A program made the translations under genes and the position numbers. From IMG/VR virus record IMGVR_UViG_3300004770_000016, positions 1 through 54,292 of that record: DNA of 54,292 nucleotides. The stretch is one strand, 5' to 3'. The notes beneath the pieces are model-generated. The model did not search any database, was not told the DNA's origin, and saw only the letters and a program-made list of their open reading frames with translations. This document shows, in pieces, positions 12,501 through 18,160 of the stretch. Each line of letters starts with the position of its first letter. Within the stretch, counting starts at the first letter, position 1. This DNA is from a virus.

Positions 12501-12668
12501 ATGATTACTAACACGTTCATGACACACGCACCCTTTGTGATCGCTGTGCTGTGTGGGATCACAGCCATCCTGGCCCTGGTGCAGGGCCACTCAGACGCAG
12601 CCGGAGCTTGGCTGTTGGCCTTTGCGGGATGGCTCACGGTGCACGTGGAGCGCTTGACACAGCACTAG
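12501..12668 (+). CDS. Small two-pass membrane protein, 55 aa
   Basis: 55 residues in a clean frame. Two hydrophobic helices lie at about 11-27 (PFVIAVLCGITAILALV) and 34-48 (AGAWLLAFAGWLTVHV). The leader is ACAGGACACACAC before the ATG, a weak ribosome site. The 3' codons double as the -35 element (TTGACA) of the next promoter. No family recognised; a membrane-acting early protein is possible. Confidence 0.55.
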   Translation: MITNTFMTHAPFVIAVLCGITAILALVQGHSDAAGAWLLAFAGWLTVHVERLTQH

Positions 12669-12681
12669 ATCCTGTTATAAT
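12654..12681 (+). promoter_or_regulatory. Sigma70-type promoter for the gene at 12707
   Basis: TTGACA, 16 bp, TATAAT, overlapping the end of the upstream ORF; a CACTCACAGTCACACACGGAG leader follows. Confidence 0.8.
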
Positions 12682-12706
12682 GCACTCACAGTCACACACG
12701 GAGAGC

Positions 12707-12874
12707 ATGATGGACCCGGCCAACTACCTGGAAAAGAATCGCACTCGCAGCCGCAATCCAGTGGCGCGACATGCCAATCAGTTCAATCGCCCAAGCACGC
12801 ACCCTAGCAAGCAGGATCGTGCTCGCCAGCGCCGACCCAAGTATGGGTTCCAGTTTGATCGGGAGCTGGTATGA
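12707..12874 (+). CDS. Small very basic protein, 55 aa
   Basis: 55 residues (or 54 from the next codon, also ATG): MMDPANYLEKNRTRSRNPVA, then Arg/Lys/Asn/Pro-rich sequence (NRPSTHPSKQDRARQRRPKY). Probably disordered and nucleic-acid binding. CGGAG lies 6-9 nt upstream. The stop overlaps the next start as ATGA. Not recognised. Confidence 0.65.
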   Translation: MMDPANYLEKNRTRSRNPVARHANQFNRPSTHPSKQDRARQRRPKYGFQFDRELV

Positions 12875-13134
12875 CACGCGGTGTGCCCGTGCTGTGGCTG
12901 CCCACTGTGGCCTTGGCGGTGCTCATGATCCTGTTGGGTGTGAACCTGGTCAGCCACGTGGCCATGGCCTCTGCTGCTGTGCCCAGCACCATCTCATGCT
13001 ACTCGGGCGGTCACGAGATCTATCGAGGGCGGGGTATACAAGTGGAACGCTTGGAGAACAGCTATGTGTACTTTCAAGAAGTGGGCACAGGGCGTGACAT
13101 TTCCATACGTGCCGACTGCATGATCACCAAATAA
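12871..13134 (+). CDS. Secreted or membrane-anchored small protein
   Basis: 87 residues. An N-terminal signal or anchor (VLWLPTVALAVLMILLGVNL at ~8-27, then VAMASAA) is followed by a small beta-rich exported domain with C43 (STISCYSGG) and C82 (IRADCMITK), which could form a disulphide. AVASAA-like residues before P38 fit a signal peptidase site (MASAA|VP). Coupled to the basic protein by ATGA. It may act in the periplasm, for example in superinfection exclusion, but this is only a topology-based guess. Confidence 0.7.
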   Translation: MTRGVPVLWLPTVALAVLMILLGVNLVSHVAMASAAVPSTISCYSGGHEIYRGRGIQVERLENSYVYFQEVGTGRDISIRADCMITK

Positions 13135-13138
13135 ATGG

Positions 13139-13166
13139 TTGACACAGCCCATAAGGGTTGTATACT
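13139..13166 (+). promoter_or_regulatory. Sigma70-type promoter with a palindromic -10 region
   Basis: TTGACA, 16 bp, TATACT. GTTGTA-TAC-TACAAC (13157-13171) is a perfect inverted repeat centred on the -10 box, a likely operator. Confidence 0.75.
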
Positions 13167-13205
13167 ACAACAGTTGACAAGGCATTTACCAAGGAGCCAA
13201 TCGCA

Positions 13206-13379
13206 ATGCCACGTTTTATCAGCGACGAACATCTGATGGAAGACATCTTCACGCAGACCAATCCTATTGTGAAGTCGGACTTTTTTGATGACGCCAACCA
13301 GTTTGATGATTGGGAGGAGGATTGGGAAGAGGACAGTGAGCAGACCTGGGCTCACATGGACGCAAACGACCAGGATTGA
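13206..13379 (+). CDS. Small highly acidic protein, 57 aa
   Basis: 57 residues from the ATG following AAGGAG; the earlier in-frame codon at 13158 lies upstream of the predicted transcription start. The acidic C-terminal half (DDWEEDWEEDSEQTWAHMDA) is strongly negative, like DNA-mimic or enzyme-inhibitor phage proteins, though no homologue is recognised. Its own promoter carries a palindromic -10. A second acidic protein of similar composition is at 14587. Confidence 0.7.
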   Translation: MPRFISDEHLMEDIFTQTNPIVKSDFFDDANQFDDWEEDWEEDSEQTWAHMDANDQD

Positions 13380-13381
13380 GG

Positions 13382-13410
13382 TTGACACAGCCTGTGCACG
13401 AACATATACT
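13382..13410 (+). promoter_or_regulatory. Sigma70-type promoter with operator for the gene at 13443
   Basis: TTGACA, 17 bp, TATACT. Perfect 10-bp arms AGCCTGTGCA (13389-13398) and TGCACAGGCT (13410-13419) bracket the -10 box. Confidence 0.8.
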
Positions 13411-13442
13411 GCACAGGCTATTTACACACTAGGGAGAACAGT

Positions 13443-13640
13443 ATGACCAGTTACAAGATCCAAGTTACTTTTCCAAACTCGGGCGAGACCCGCACTTTCC
13501 GCAGTGTGCACGCTGTGGCACGCATGCTGAGTGGCACGGGCACTGCATCGGGCGGTCTGCGCCAGCAGATCGTGCACAAGGCCAACGAAGGCTATTGGGG
13601 TCATGACAACATCGTGCGCCGCCACGCGGTAGTGGGCTAG
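13443..13640 (+). CDS. Island paralogous protein (SGETRTFRS/AVARMLSGTGT family), copy 2
   Basis: 65 residues, paralogous to the gene at 8439: VTFPNSGETRTFRSVHAVAR, then MLSGTGTASGGLRQQI. Conservation is high across the first 45 residues and lost at the C-terminus (NEGYWGHDNIVRRHAVVG here). Separate promoters, operators and ends indicate duplication followed by regulatory divergence. AGGGAG lies 7 nt before the ATG. Function unknown. Confidence 0.75.
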   Translation: MTSYKIQVTFPNSGETRTFRSVHAVARMLSGTGTASGGLRQQIVHKANEGYWGHDNIVRRHAVVG

Positions 13641-13646
13641 GGCACA

Positions 13647-13678
13647 CAGGGCCTGCTGATTGGATTCAGCAGGCCCTG
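13647..13678 (+). terminator. Strong hairpin after the gene at 13443
   Basis: A perfect 13-bp stem CAGGGCCTGCTGA/TCAGCAGGCCCTG with a six-base loop; TGAACTGTTTT follows. Confidence 0.75.
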
Positions 13679-13700
13679 AACTGTTTTGGTCACAGCACCC

Positions 13701-13853
13701 ATGACACACACTAGACCCCAATGCGGCCGTTGCAGTCAGCTGGAGGACCGCATACAACAGCTGAGGGACGCGCTCAAGGCCATACAGGCCCACAGCCAAA
13801 GCACCCCGCAGATTCGAGAGCTGGCCACCCGATCTCTACGGGGCATCATTTAG
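13701..13853 (+). CDS. Small CxxC coiled-coil protein, 50 aa
   Basis: 50 residues: MTHTRPQCGRCSQLEDRIQQ, then a helix LRDALKAIQAHSQ and IRELATRSLRGII. CGRC is a single CxxC pair followed by a coiled coil, a plan seen in small zinc- or iron-dependent dimers. No ribosome site beyond a weak CACAGCACCC and no promoter other than read-through of the hairpin upstream, so it may be poorly expressed or not a gene. Confidence 0.4.
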   Translation: MTHTRPQCGRCSQLEDRIQQLRDALKAIQAHSQSTPQIRELATRSLRGII

Positions 13854-13860
13854 CAACAGG

Positions 13861-13884
13861 CTCAAATACCCCGCTGTGTGGGGA
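13861..13884 (+). repeat. Dispersed repeat A, copy 4
   Basis: CTCAAATACCCCGCTGTGTG followed by GGGA. CCCC/GGGG pair around GCTGTGT. Confidence 0.85.
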
Positions 13885-13929
13885 TCTCCGCTGCTGATAA
13901 ATAAAAACTACCAATACATACAAACGCAC

Positions 13930-13957
13930 TTGCGCACTGTGCACACTGTGTTATAGT
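13930..13957 (+). promoter_or_regulatory. Sigma70-type promoter for the gene at 14008
   Basis: TTGCGC, 16 bp, TATAGT. GCACAC (13941) and GTGTGC (13962) form an inverted repeat around the -10. Confidence 0.6.
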
Positions 13958-14007
13958 GCATGTGTGCGTCAGGTCAGCAACCGCTACCACATATAGGAGC
14001 ATAGCCC

Positions 14008-14292
14008 ATGCTAGAAGAAATCAGTACCGAATACGATCCGGAACTAGACGCCCACATCACAAAATATGCCTGCAGCTTTTTGGCCAGCTGCGAGGACCAA
14101 ATGGTCAAAGTGACCGGCATCACAGTATGCGACGGCGGCGACTTTGAGGTCATTTGGGTAAAACACAACGGTGACCTGTTGTACCACGACCGTGAGTTTG
14201 AGCATGCTATCAGTCACGCTTTGGGTTATCGTGTACAGTTTACCGAACAAGGCATGCAGGCGCCTAAATCGGCCTGCCTGGAACGAATTTAA
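14008..14292 (+). CDS. Island ORFan, 94 aa
   Basis: 94 residues, acidic, alpha/beta: MLEEISTEYDPELDAHITKY, then CSFLASCEDQMVKVTGITVC, and EFEHAISHALGYRVQFTEQG near the end. Four Cys are spread without a zinc pattern. Not recognised. TAGGAG lies 9 nt before the ATG, and a GC-rich hairpin follows 8 nt after the stop, so the unit is monocistronic. Confidence 0.7.
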   Translation: MLEEISTEYDPELDAHITKYACSFLASCEDQMVKVTGITVCDGGDFEVIWVKHNGDLLYHDREFEHAISHALGYRVQFTEQGMQAPKSACLERI

Positions 14293-14299
14293 CACAGCC

Positions 14300-14324
14300 C
14301 AGCGCCGCCTGCACAGCGGCGCTG
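14300..14324 (+). terminator. Hairpin terminator after the gene at 14008
   Basis: CAGCGCCGC/GCGGCGCTG, 9-bp stem, CTGCACA loop, then TTTGG. Confidence 0.65.
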
Positions 14325-14398
14325 TTTGGACGCCGCTGCTGCCTCATGGTGTGTGCTGGTCAGCAGTTGAAATCGCAGTGGGGCAGTGTGCTAGATCC

Positions 14399-14420
14399 CC
14401 AAATACCCCGCTGTGTGGGT
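14399..14420 (+). repeat. Dispersed repeat A, copy 5
   Basis: CCCAAATACCCCGCTGTGTG followed by GGT; preceded 23 bp upstream by CAGTGGGG. Confidence 0.85.
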
Positions 14421-14511
14421 TTATATCCGCCCCACTGTTGCAATCTTAAACGTGTGTTTTGATCACGTGGGGCAGCTCCCACTGTTGCCACAAAGCTTAT
14501 AGGAATTTTTG

Positions 14512-14551
14512 GTGGGATCCGGTTGACAACTCCAGCACCGGCACGCATACT
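14512..14551 (+). promoter_or_regulatory. Sigma70-type promoter with duplicated upstream module
   Basis: GTGGGATCCGGTTGACA, 17 bp, CATACT, then ACACACACTG. The 17-bp upstream block is identical to that at 17646. It drives the acidic gene at 14587. Confidence 0.75.
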
Positions 14552-14586
14552 ACACACACTGCAAACCAGCAGTGACAGGAGCACAC

Positions 14587-14823
14587 ATGGAACACGTCAA
14601 CATTGACTGCTATTTGGAATCACCTGCAAGCACACCCGATCTGGAAGAAGCCTGGGATCTGGACGCACAGTATCCAGGCGAGGATCAGGAGGAATGGGGC
14701 GACTACGAGGACGACAGCGACCGTGAGAATCAGCCCACCGAATACGAGGAGTGGCAGGCCGTGAGTGGCGGCGACGACAACTGGTACGACAACGCAATGG
14801 AAATCGGCGACCTGGACTACTAG
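14587..14823 (+). CDS. Small highly acidic protein, 78 aa
   Basis: 78 residues from the ATG behind AGGAGCACAC; the in-frame codon at 14572 precedes the ribosome site and is rejected. Extremely acidic (LEEAWDLDAQYPGEDQEEWG, then DYEDDSDRENQPTEYEEWQA), with few basic residues: DNA-mimic-like composition. It may inhibit a host DNA-binding enzyme, by analogy with other acidic phage proteins, but no homologue is recognised. Followed by a textbook terminator, so it forms a monocistronic unit. Confidence 0.7.
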   Translation: MEHVNIDCYLESPASTPDLEEAWDLDAQYPGEDQEEWGDYEDDSDRENQPTEYEEWQAVSGGDDNWYDNAMEIGDLDY

Positions 14824-14831
14824 ACCTCTCC

Positions 14832-14861
14832 AGGGCCTGTTTTGGCAACAGGCCCTTTTTT
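14832..14861 (+). terminator. Rho-independent terminator
   Basis: AGGGCCTGTT/AACAGGCCCT with a TTGGC loop and a six-T tail. Confidence 0.9.
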
Positions 14862-15114
14862 AGTGGCCCGCATTTCCCACCAGCACAATCACAGCAGCAG
14901 ATGGCAGCAGTGGGGCCGCTGCCCAAATACCCCGCTATCACTATCTCTAAAAATATCTCGCAGTGGCTGGTCGGTACCGCTGTTCCCTGAACCCTGCGTG
15001 TGCATTCAAAAACGCAGCACGTGGGGCGGACACTGCGGCCGTGAACAGCTGGTGCAGTTCCCACAGTGCCGCATGCGAACCCGGCCAGCAGCAGTGGGGA
15101 GGATTAAATAACAG
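14862..15114. other. Intergenic region with repeat A copy 6
   Basis: No gene seen. Contains a degenerate copy of repeat A (14924-14936, preceded by GCAGTGGGGC that pairs with GCTGCCC) and another CAGTGGGG at 15092, directly before the promoter at 15115. Confidence 0.5.
14924..14936 (+). repeat. Dispersed repeat A, copy 6 (core only)
   Basis: CAAATACCCCGCT; the downstream sequence diverges. Confidence 0.75.
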
Positions 15115-15143
15115 TTGACAGAGGGCGGCTGAACTAGTAAACT
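15115..15143 (+). promoter_or_regulatory. Sigma70-type promoter for the gene at 15168
   Basis: TTGACA, 17 bp, TAAACT. Confidence 0.7.
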
Positions 15144-15167
15144 GGCTGCACTTAGAGGAGACACACA

Positions 15168-15506
15168 GTGATTGAAACAGTGATCGATTTGATTCCGTTT
15201 GTATTGGTCATGATGAGCGCGGCACAGTTGGTGGTGGTCATGTTGGTGCACAGTGATCTTAAAAACTTATTTGTTAACCTGACTCAACGCCTGGACAGCT
15301 TGAAAGACTCAGAACTTACCATTTCGCAGGGCAACAGCAGCCCAGCGCCCACCACTTTTGCGCATGCGCCCACCACAGCACCCGGTGCGGGCACAGGCTC
15401 TCAAAGTGCAGGCGTGGTTGACCGCCACCCACCCGCACAGACCGCTGGAATCTATGAGGTCAGCGATGCGCAAGTGATCGCAGCGTTGCGAGAGCTGGAC
15501 AAGTAA
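15168..15506 (+). CDS. Membrane-anchored protein with Pro/Ala-rich linker, 112 aa
   Basis: 112 residues from a GTG behind GAGGAGACACACA. One N-terminal helix (LIPFVLVMMSAAQLVVVMLV, ~7-27), then an amphipathic helix (LFVNLTQRLDSLKD), a disordered Pro/Ala/Thr linker (residues ~55-95) and a short C-terminal helix (SDAQVIAALRELDK). The architecture resembles small anchored adaptors. No family recognised. Own promoter upstream. Confidence 0.7.
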   Translation: MIETVIDLIPFVLVMMSAAQLVVVMLVHSDLKNLFVNLTQRLDSLKDSELTISQGNSSPAPTTFAHAPTTAPGAGTGSQSAGVVDRHPPAQTAGIYEVSDAQVIAALRELDK

Positions 15507-15580
15507 TTGCCGGCGGGGTGCAACGCCCTAGCCCCACCAGGCCGTATACAACCCTAGCTACAATCTGTGGGGTTGAGTTG

Positions 15581-15630
15581 GGCCCCAATGCGCTGTATTA
15601 AAAGAATATAAATGCAGCGGTGGGGTGCAA
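15581..15630. repeat. Dispersed repeat B, copy 1
   Basis: About 48 bp reading GCCCCAATGCGCTGTATTAA and ending AAATGCAGCGGTGGGG. The same with few changes is found at 18161. The ends are imperfectly complementary and enclose an AT-rich centre, so it can form a hairpin. Confidence 0.85.
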
Positions 15631-15706
15631 CGACGCAGCCCCACGCAGTGGCCAGTGCAGCTGACCTCGATCCGAGTGTGACTCAGCAGCGCTGGACAAA
15701 AAACAC

Positions 15707-15734
15707 TTGCAAAATACACACACTGTGTTAAATT
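15707..15734 (+). promoter_or_regulatory. Weak sigma70-type promoter for the cluster at 15804
   Basis: TTGCAA, 16 bp, TAAATT, with ACACACACTGTG in the spacer. Both boxes are poor, but no better one precedes the cluster. Confidence 0.4.
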
Positions 15735-15803
15735 TGCAGCTGTAGCAATCGGCCAGTGGCTCTGGAGATTGTGCCCAATCAATTAAACACTTGGAGTTGC
15801 AGC

Positions 15804-16022
15804 ATGAACGAACGAATTCGAGAACTGGCTCAACAAGCTGCTGATGGTATGCTTTCTTATGATGCTGAAGGTGAATGGCGTCTTAATCAAAAGGAAGCGG
15901 AAAAGTTCGCCCAGTTGATTGTGAGAGAATGTGTTATAATTGTGGCAGATGCCGTTGACCATCGCGAACCCGCCATCACTTATGCGAGCAAGATTAAACA
16001 ACATTTTGGAGTTGAACAATGA
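15804..16022 (+). CDS. Small phage ORFan, MNERIRELA...HFGVE family (second full copy)
   Basis: 72 residues from the ATG behind TTGGAGTTGCAGC; the in-frame start at 15756 has no ribosome site. MNERIRELAQQAADGMLSYD, FAQLIVRECVII and final KQHFGVEQ match the copy at 464, 15 kb away. The stop overlaps the next start (ATGA), and the FGVE codons supply its GGAG. It is more AT-rich than the surrounding island, so the 15.8-16.7-kb cluster probably came from the same source as 1-1200. Confidence 0.8.
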   Translation: MNERIRELAQQAADGMLSYDAEGEWRLNQKEAEKFAQLIVRECVIIVADAVDHREPAITYASKIKQHFGVEQ

Positions 16023-16591
16023 CTGAGGAGAAAGCACAAGTGAAAACTGTGATTTGCACTAGTCTTAACAAGATTCGCGCGCGCGTTCCATGCGAGAAAG
16101 GGTGGAAAAAACTACTCGATCATTTGGGTAAAACTAAAGCGGACGATGAACCATTACCGTTTTCCGTAATTGTCGAATCAAACGGACTTGACGACGCGTT
16201 GTGGGCGTGTAGAACAACGCCAGAATATGACCACGAGTGGCGTTTGTTTGCAGTTTGGTGCGCACGACAAGTACAACATTTGATGACTTACCATCAATCG
16301 GTCGATGCGTTAGATGTCGCATACCGACACGCGAACGGACAAGCAACCAATGAGGAGCTACACGCTGCGCAAAATGCGGCGAAAGATGCAGCGAGAGATG
16401 CAGCGAGAGATGCGTATCACAAGTCAGTACAGGATGCGGCGTGGGCTGCGGCGTGGGCTGCGGCGAGGGCTGCGCGGTATGCGGCGTCGGCTGTGGCGGA
16501 GTATGCGGGGTGGGTTGCGTGGGCTGCGGCGAAAGACGCTCAAACACAAAAATTTCTGGATGTGGTGTCAAGTGCGCGGGGGGAGAAATGA
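16019..16591 (+). CDS. Imm-5-like phage protein with Ala/Trp repeat tail
   Basis: 190 residues. A core with GLDDALWACRTTPEYDHEWR, LFAVWCARQVQHLM and DALDVAYRHANGQATNEEL matches a phage family I recall as Imm-5-like putative immunity protein (not searched). The C-terminal ~65 residues are degenerate heptads (AAKDAARDAARDAYHKSVQD, then AAWAAAWAAARAARYAA), a length-variable helical tail probably expanding by slippage of GCG/GAT codons. Coupled by ATGA on both sides. Any immunity role here is inferred from the family name only. Confidence 0.75.
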   Translation: MTEEKAQVKTVICTSLNKIRARVPCEKGWKKLLDHLGKTKADDEPLPFSVIVESNGLDDALWACRTTPEYDHEWRLFAVWCARQVQHLMTYHQSVDALDVAYRHANGQATNEELHAAQNAAKDAARDAARDAYHKSVQDAAWAAAWAAARAARYAASAVAEYAGWVAWAAAKDAQTQKFLDVVSSARGEK

Positions 16592-16716
16592 AACCGCACA
16601 TGTACGTCTATGTAAACAACCGATTGATCACAGTGGAATCCTGCCTGGAGTTTGCCATGCCCTATTGGGCTAAACGCAAACAGACCAATAAACGGATCAC
16701 TTGGAAGTTCCGATAG
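16588..16716 (+). CDS. Small basic protein, 42 aa
   Basis: 42 residues: MKPHMYVYVNNRLITVESCL, then EFAMPYWAKRKQTNKRITWK. The start overlaps the previous stop (ATGA), with GGGGAG upstream. Compact alpha/beta with a basic C-terminus; not recognised. Confidence 0.6.
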   Translation: MKPHMYVYVNNRLITVESCLEFAMPYWAKRKQTNKRITWKFR

Positions 16717-16779
16717 CGCTGGTACACCCGGGCCAGCGCAGCTGGATCTCGCCGGGCACACGCGCAACCAGTGTGGGGA

Positions 16780-16794
16780 TCAAATACCCCGCTG
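16780..16794 (+). repeat. Dispersed repeat A, copy 7
   Basis: TCAAATACCCCGCTG, preceded by CAGTGTGGGGA which can pair with CCCCGCTG. Confidence 0.8.
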
Positions 16795-16800
16795 CGCTCC

Positions 16801-16939
16801 CACTGCTGGGTGCACGCCGCTAACTTGCGCAATAGGGCTGTGTGCTGTGATCTCACTGCTGGGTGCACACCGCTGCTGTGTACGCCAAGCGCTGACAAGC
16901 TGTGTGCTAAATCTGCTGCGTTCCCACTGCTGGGTGCAC
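16801..16939. repeat. Three 15-bp direct repeats
   Basis: CACTGCTGGGTGCAC at 16801-16815, 16854-16868 and 16925-16939, separated by 38 and 56 bp. They have the look of iterated protein-binding sites; the first abuts repeat A copy 7. Confidence 0.8.
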
Positions 16940-16974
16940 GATTGCTAGATCGCGTGGCAGGGATCGCCGTGAAC

Positions 16975-17002
16975 AAAAAAAAAGCGCCGTGATCACGGCG
17001 CT
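16975..17002 (-). terminator. Rho-independent terminator for the minus-strand gene at 17238
   Basis: A perfect 20-bp palindrome AGCGCCGTGATCACGGCGCT followed, on the minus strand, by nine T. Confidence 0.9.
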
Positions 17003-17037
17003 CAACGTAGCGGCTCGAGGCCACTGGCCCCTGGGCG

Positions 17038-17238
17038 TCAGCTGCCCTCCACCGTGCGCTGCCAGCGCGGACGGCTCTCAATCATGTTCAACACTGCCTG
17101 TCGCAGCGCATCCAGATCATGCACAGGACCCTCAATGCGATCCAGCTCTGCACCGCCCTGATGTATGCGGCCCGAAATCAACCACTGCATGGTGTTGTGG
17201 CTCACTGCTTGATCTTGGAAACGTATCTGTCTGCTCAT
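17038..17238 (-). CDS. Island ORFan on the minus strand, 66 aa
   Basis: 66 residues: MSRQIRFQDQAVSHNTMQWL, ISGRIHQGGAELDRIEG, and a helix DLDALRQAVLNMIESRPRW. It is the only minus-strand gene of the island and forms a complete independent unit: consensus promoter at 17468-17496, a leader of about 220 nt, AGGAG before the ATG (GCAAGGAGCAGTAGCG) and a strong terminator 36 bp after the stop. No family recognised; its isolation suggests a regulator or immunity-type gene, without direct evidence. Confidence 0.75.
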   Translation of the reverse strand: MSRQIRFQDQAVSHNTMQWLISGRIHQGGAELDRIEGPVHDLDALRQAVLNMIESRPRWQRTVEGS

Positions 17239-17460
17239 CGCTACTGCTCCTTGCTGTTGCTGGAATCTGTATTATGCACAACCCGCCGGCCCTGTGCAAC
17301 CTCTCGTGTGTCGAGTTGTGTTAAGTTGTGTCGAGTTTCCCACCCGCACCTCGCGTGTGCTGCGTTCCCACTGGCCCTGTTTCCCACTCGCGCTGCTGTT
17401 GCACAGTTTCCCAAGGGCTCTCGCAGGGCCGGTGTGCGCCGTGTGCGACGGCTTTTTTCA
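17239..17460 (-). other. Long 5' leader of the minus-strand gene
   Basis: About 220 nt without an ORF, bearing repeated TTGTGTCGAGTT and TTCCCAC words. On the plus strand, GCCGT/ACGGC plus six T (17438-17458) form a terminator; on the minus strand the same hairpin is at the very 5' end of the RNA. Confidence 0.45.
17438..17458 (+). terminator. Short hairpin with six-T tail
   Basis: GCCGT/ACGGC around GTGCG, then TTTTTT. It may stop plus-strand read-through before the convergent minus-strand unit. Confidence 0.5.
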
Positions 17461-17467
17461 TTGTGTT

Positions 17468-17496
17468 AGTATAGCATCAGTCCCACCCGATGTCAA
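17468..17496 (-). promoter_or_regulatory. Sigma70-type promoter on the minus strand
   Basis: TTGACA, 17 bp, TATACT, reading toward the gene at 17238. Confidence 0.8.
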
Positions 17497-17645
17497 CTCT
17501 GCGTGCACACTTTATGCGGGGTTGCAGAGCCCCGGCTGCGGCGTCTGCGCTTGCGCACGCAGTTTTGTAAAGCGCGTGGGAGTTAGTCAAGCAGTCCAGC
17601 TCACAGCTGCGCACACGCACTGCGGGCCTGCCCGGCACTGGCGCA

Positions 17646-17701
17646 GTGGGATCCGGTTGACAGCCGGTCTGCGCGAGTGCATACTGCATGCACACTCGCG
17701 C
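17646..17701 (+). promoter_or_regulatory. Promoter and operator for the micro-ORF at 17714
   Basis: GTGGGATCCGGTTGACA (identical to 14512), 17 bp, CATACT at 17680. Perfect 9-bp arms GCGCGAGTG (17671-17679) and CACTCGCGC (17693-17701) flank the -10, a likely repressor site. Confidence 0.75.
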
Positions 17702-17713
17702 AAGGAGACCAAC

Positions 17714-17800
17714 ATGTGCTCGTTATTGACTTATCTAGTGATCAGCTGTGTGACCGCACTCGTAGTGGCACAAGTGATCCACTGGGGCAACGGAGACTAG
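17714..17800 (+). CDS. 28-residue single-pass membrane micropeptide
   Basis: MCSLLTYLVISCVTALVVAQ followed by VIHWGNGD. One transmembrane helix (residues 4-20) with a short polar tail. AAGGAG lies 8 nt before the ATG, behind a promoter with an operator, so expression is well supported despite the size. The Cys at position 2 is suggestive but not a lipobox. Role unknown; small phage membrane peptides often target host membrane proteins. Confidence 0.6.
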   Translation: MCSLLTYLVISCVTALVVAQVIHWGNGD

Positions 17801-17958
17801 CAGCCCACCCGGCTGTGTGCGCACACCCGGCCCCCGGGTGTGCGGCCGCTGTGCCGGCTGACCCCCACTGCTGTGCACTAGCACAGCTAACGCCTGCGGT
17901 GGGGCCGCTGTATTAAACCCCTGCTGCGATTGCGTAACTGCGAGATTTCTGCACTGGA

Positions 17959-18160
17959 CCCCCGCTGCTGCTGCGTTAAGCTGTTGTATTCCTGCACCGG
18001 GGCCCCAGCTGTTATTGCGCTAGCACATCAATTCCTGCACCGGGGCTGTGTGTGCCGGGCCCCCGCTGCTGCTGCGTTAAGCTGTTGTATTCCTGCACCG
18101 GGGCTGTGTGTGCCGGGCCCCCGCTGCTGCTGCGTTAAGCTGTTGTATTCCTGCACCGGG
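17959..18160. repeat. Tandem array of ~58-bp units
   Basis: The unit begins CCCCCGCTGCTGCTGCGTTA, continues AGCTGTTGTATTCCTGCACC and ends GGGGCTGTGTGTGCCGGG. Good copies start at 17959, 18060 and 18118 (last two exactly 58 bp apart), with a degenerate unit between the first and second. Unit-to-unit identity is high, so the array is recent. It has no spacer diversity and is not CRISPR. Confidence 0.85.

Larger units (their letters stand above)
15507..15803. other. Intergenic region with repeat B and a weak promoter
   Basis: No gene in about 297 bp. Holds GGGGTGCAACGCCCTAGCCCC-like inverted sequence, repeat B copy 1 (15581) and the weak promoter at 15707. Confidence 0.5.
16717..17037. other. 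Intergenic region with repeat A copy 7, 15-bp direct repeats and a terminator
   Basis: No gene in about 320 bp. Contains repeat A copy 7 at 16780, three copies of CACTGCTGGGTGCAC and, at its right end, the minus-strand terminator. Confidence 0.6.

Noticed and set aside
14597-15064. 155-codon minus-strand frame
   Set aside because: Antisense of the acidic gene and its terminator; Arg/Pro-rich shadow coding.
17285-17345. Possible second tRNA in the TTGTGTCGAGTT region
   Set aside because: No cloverleaf with D- and T-arms can be drawn.
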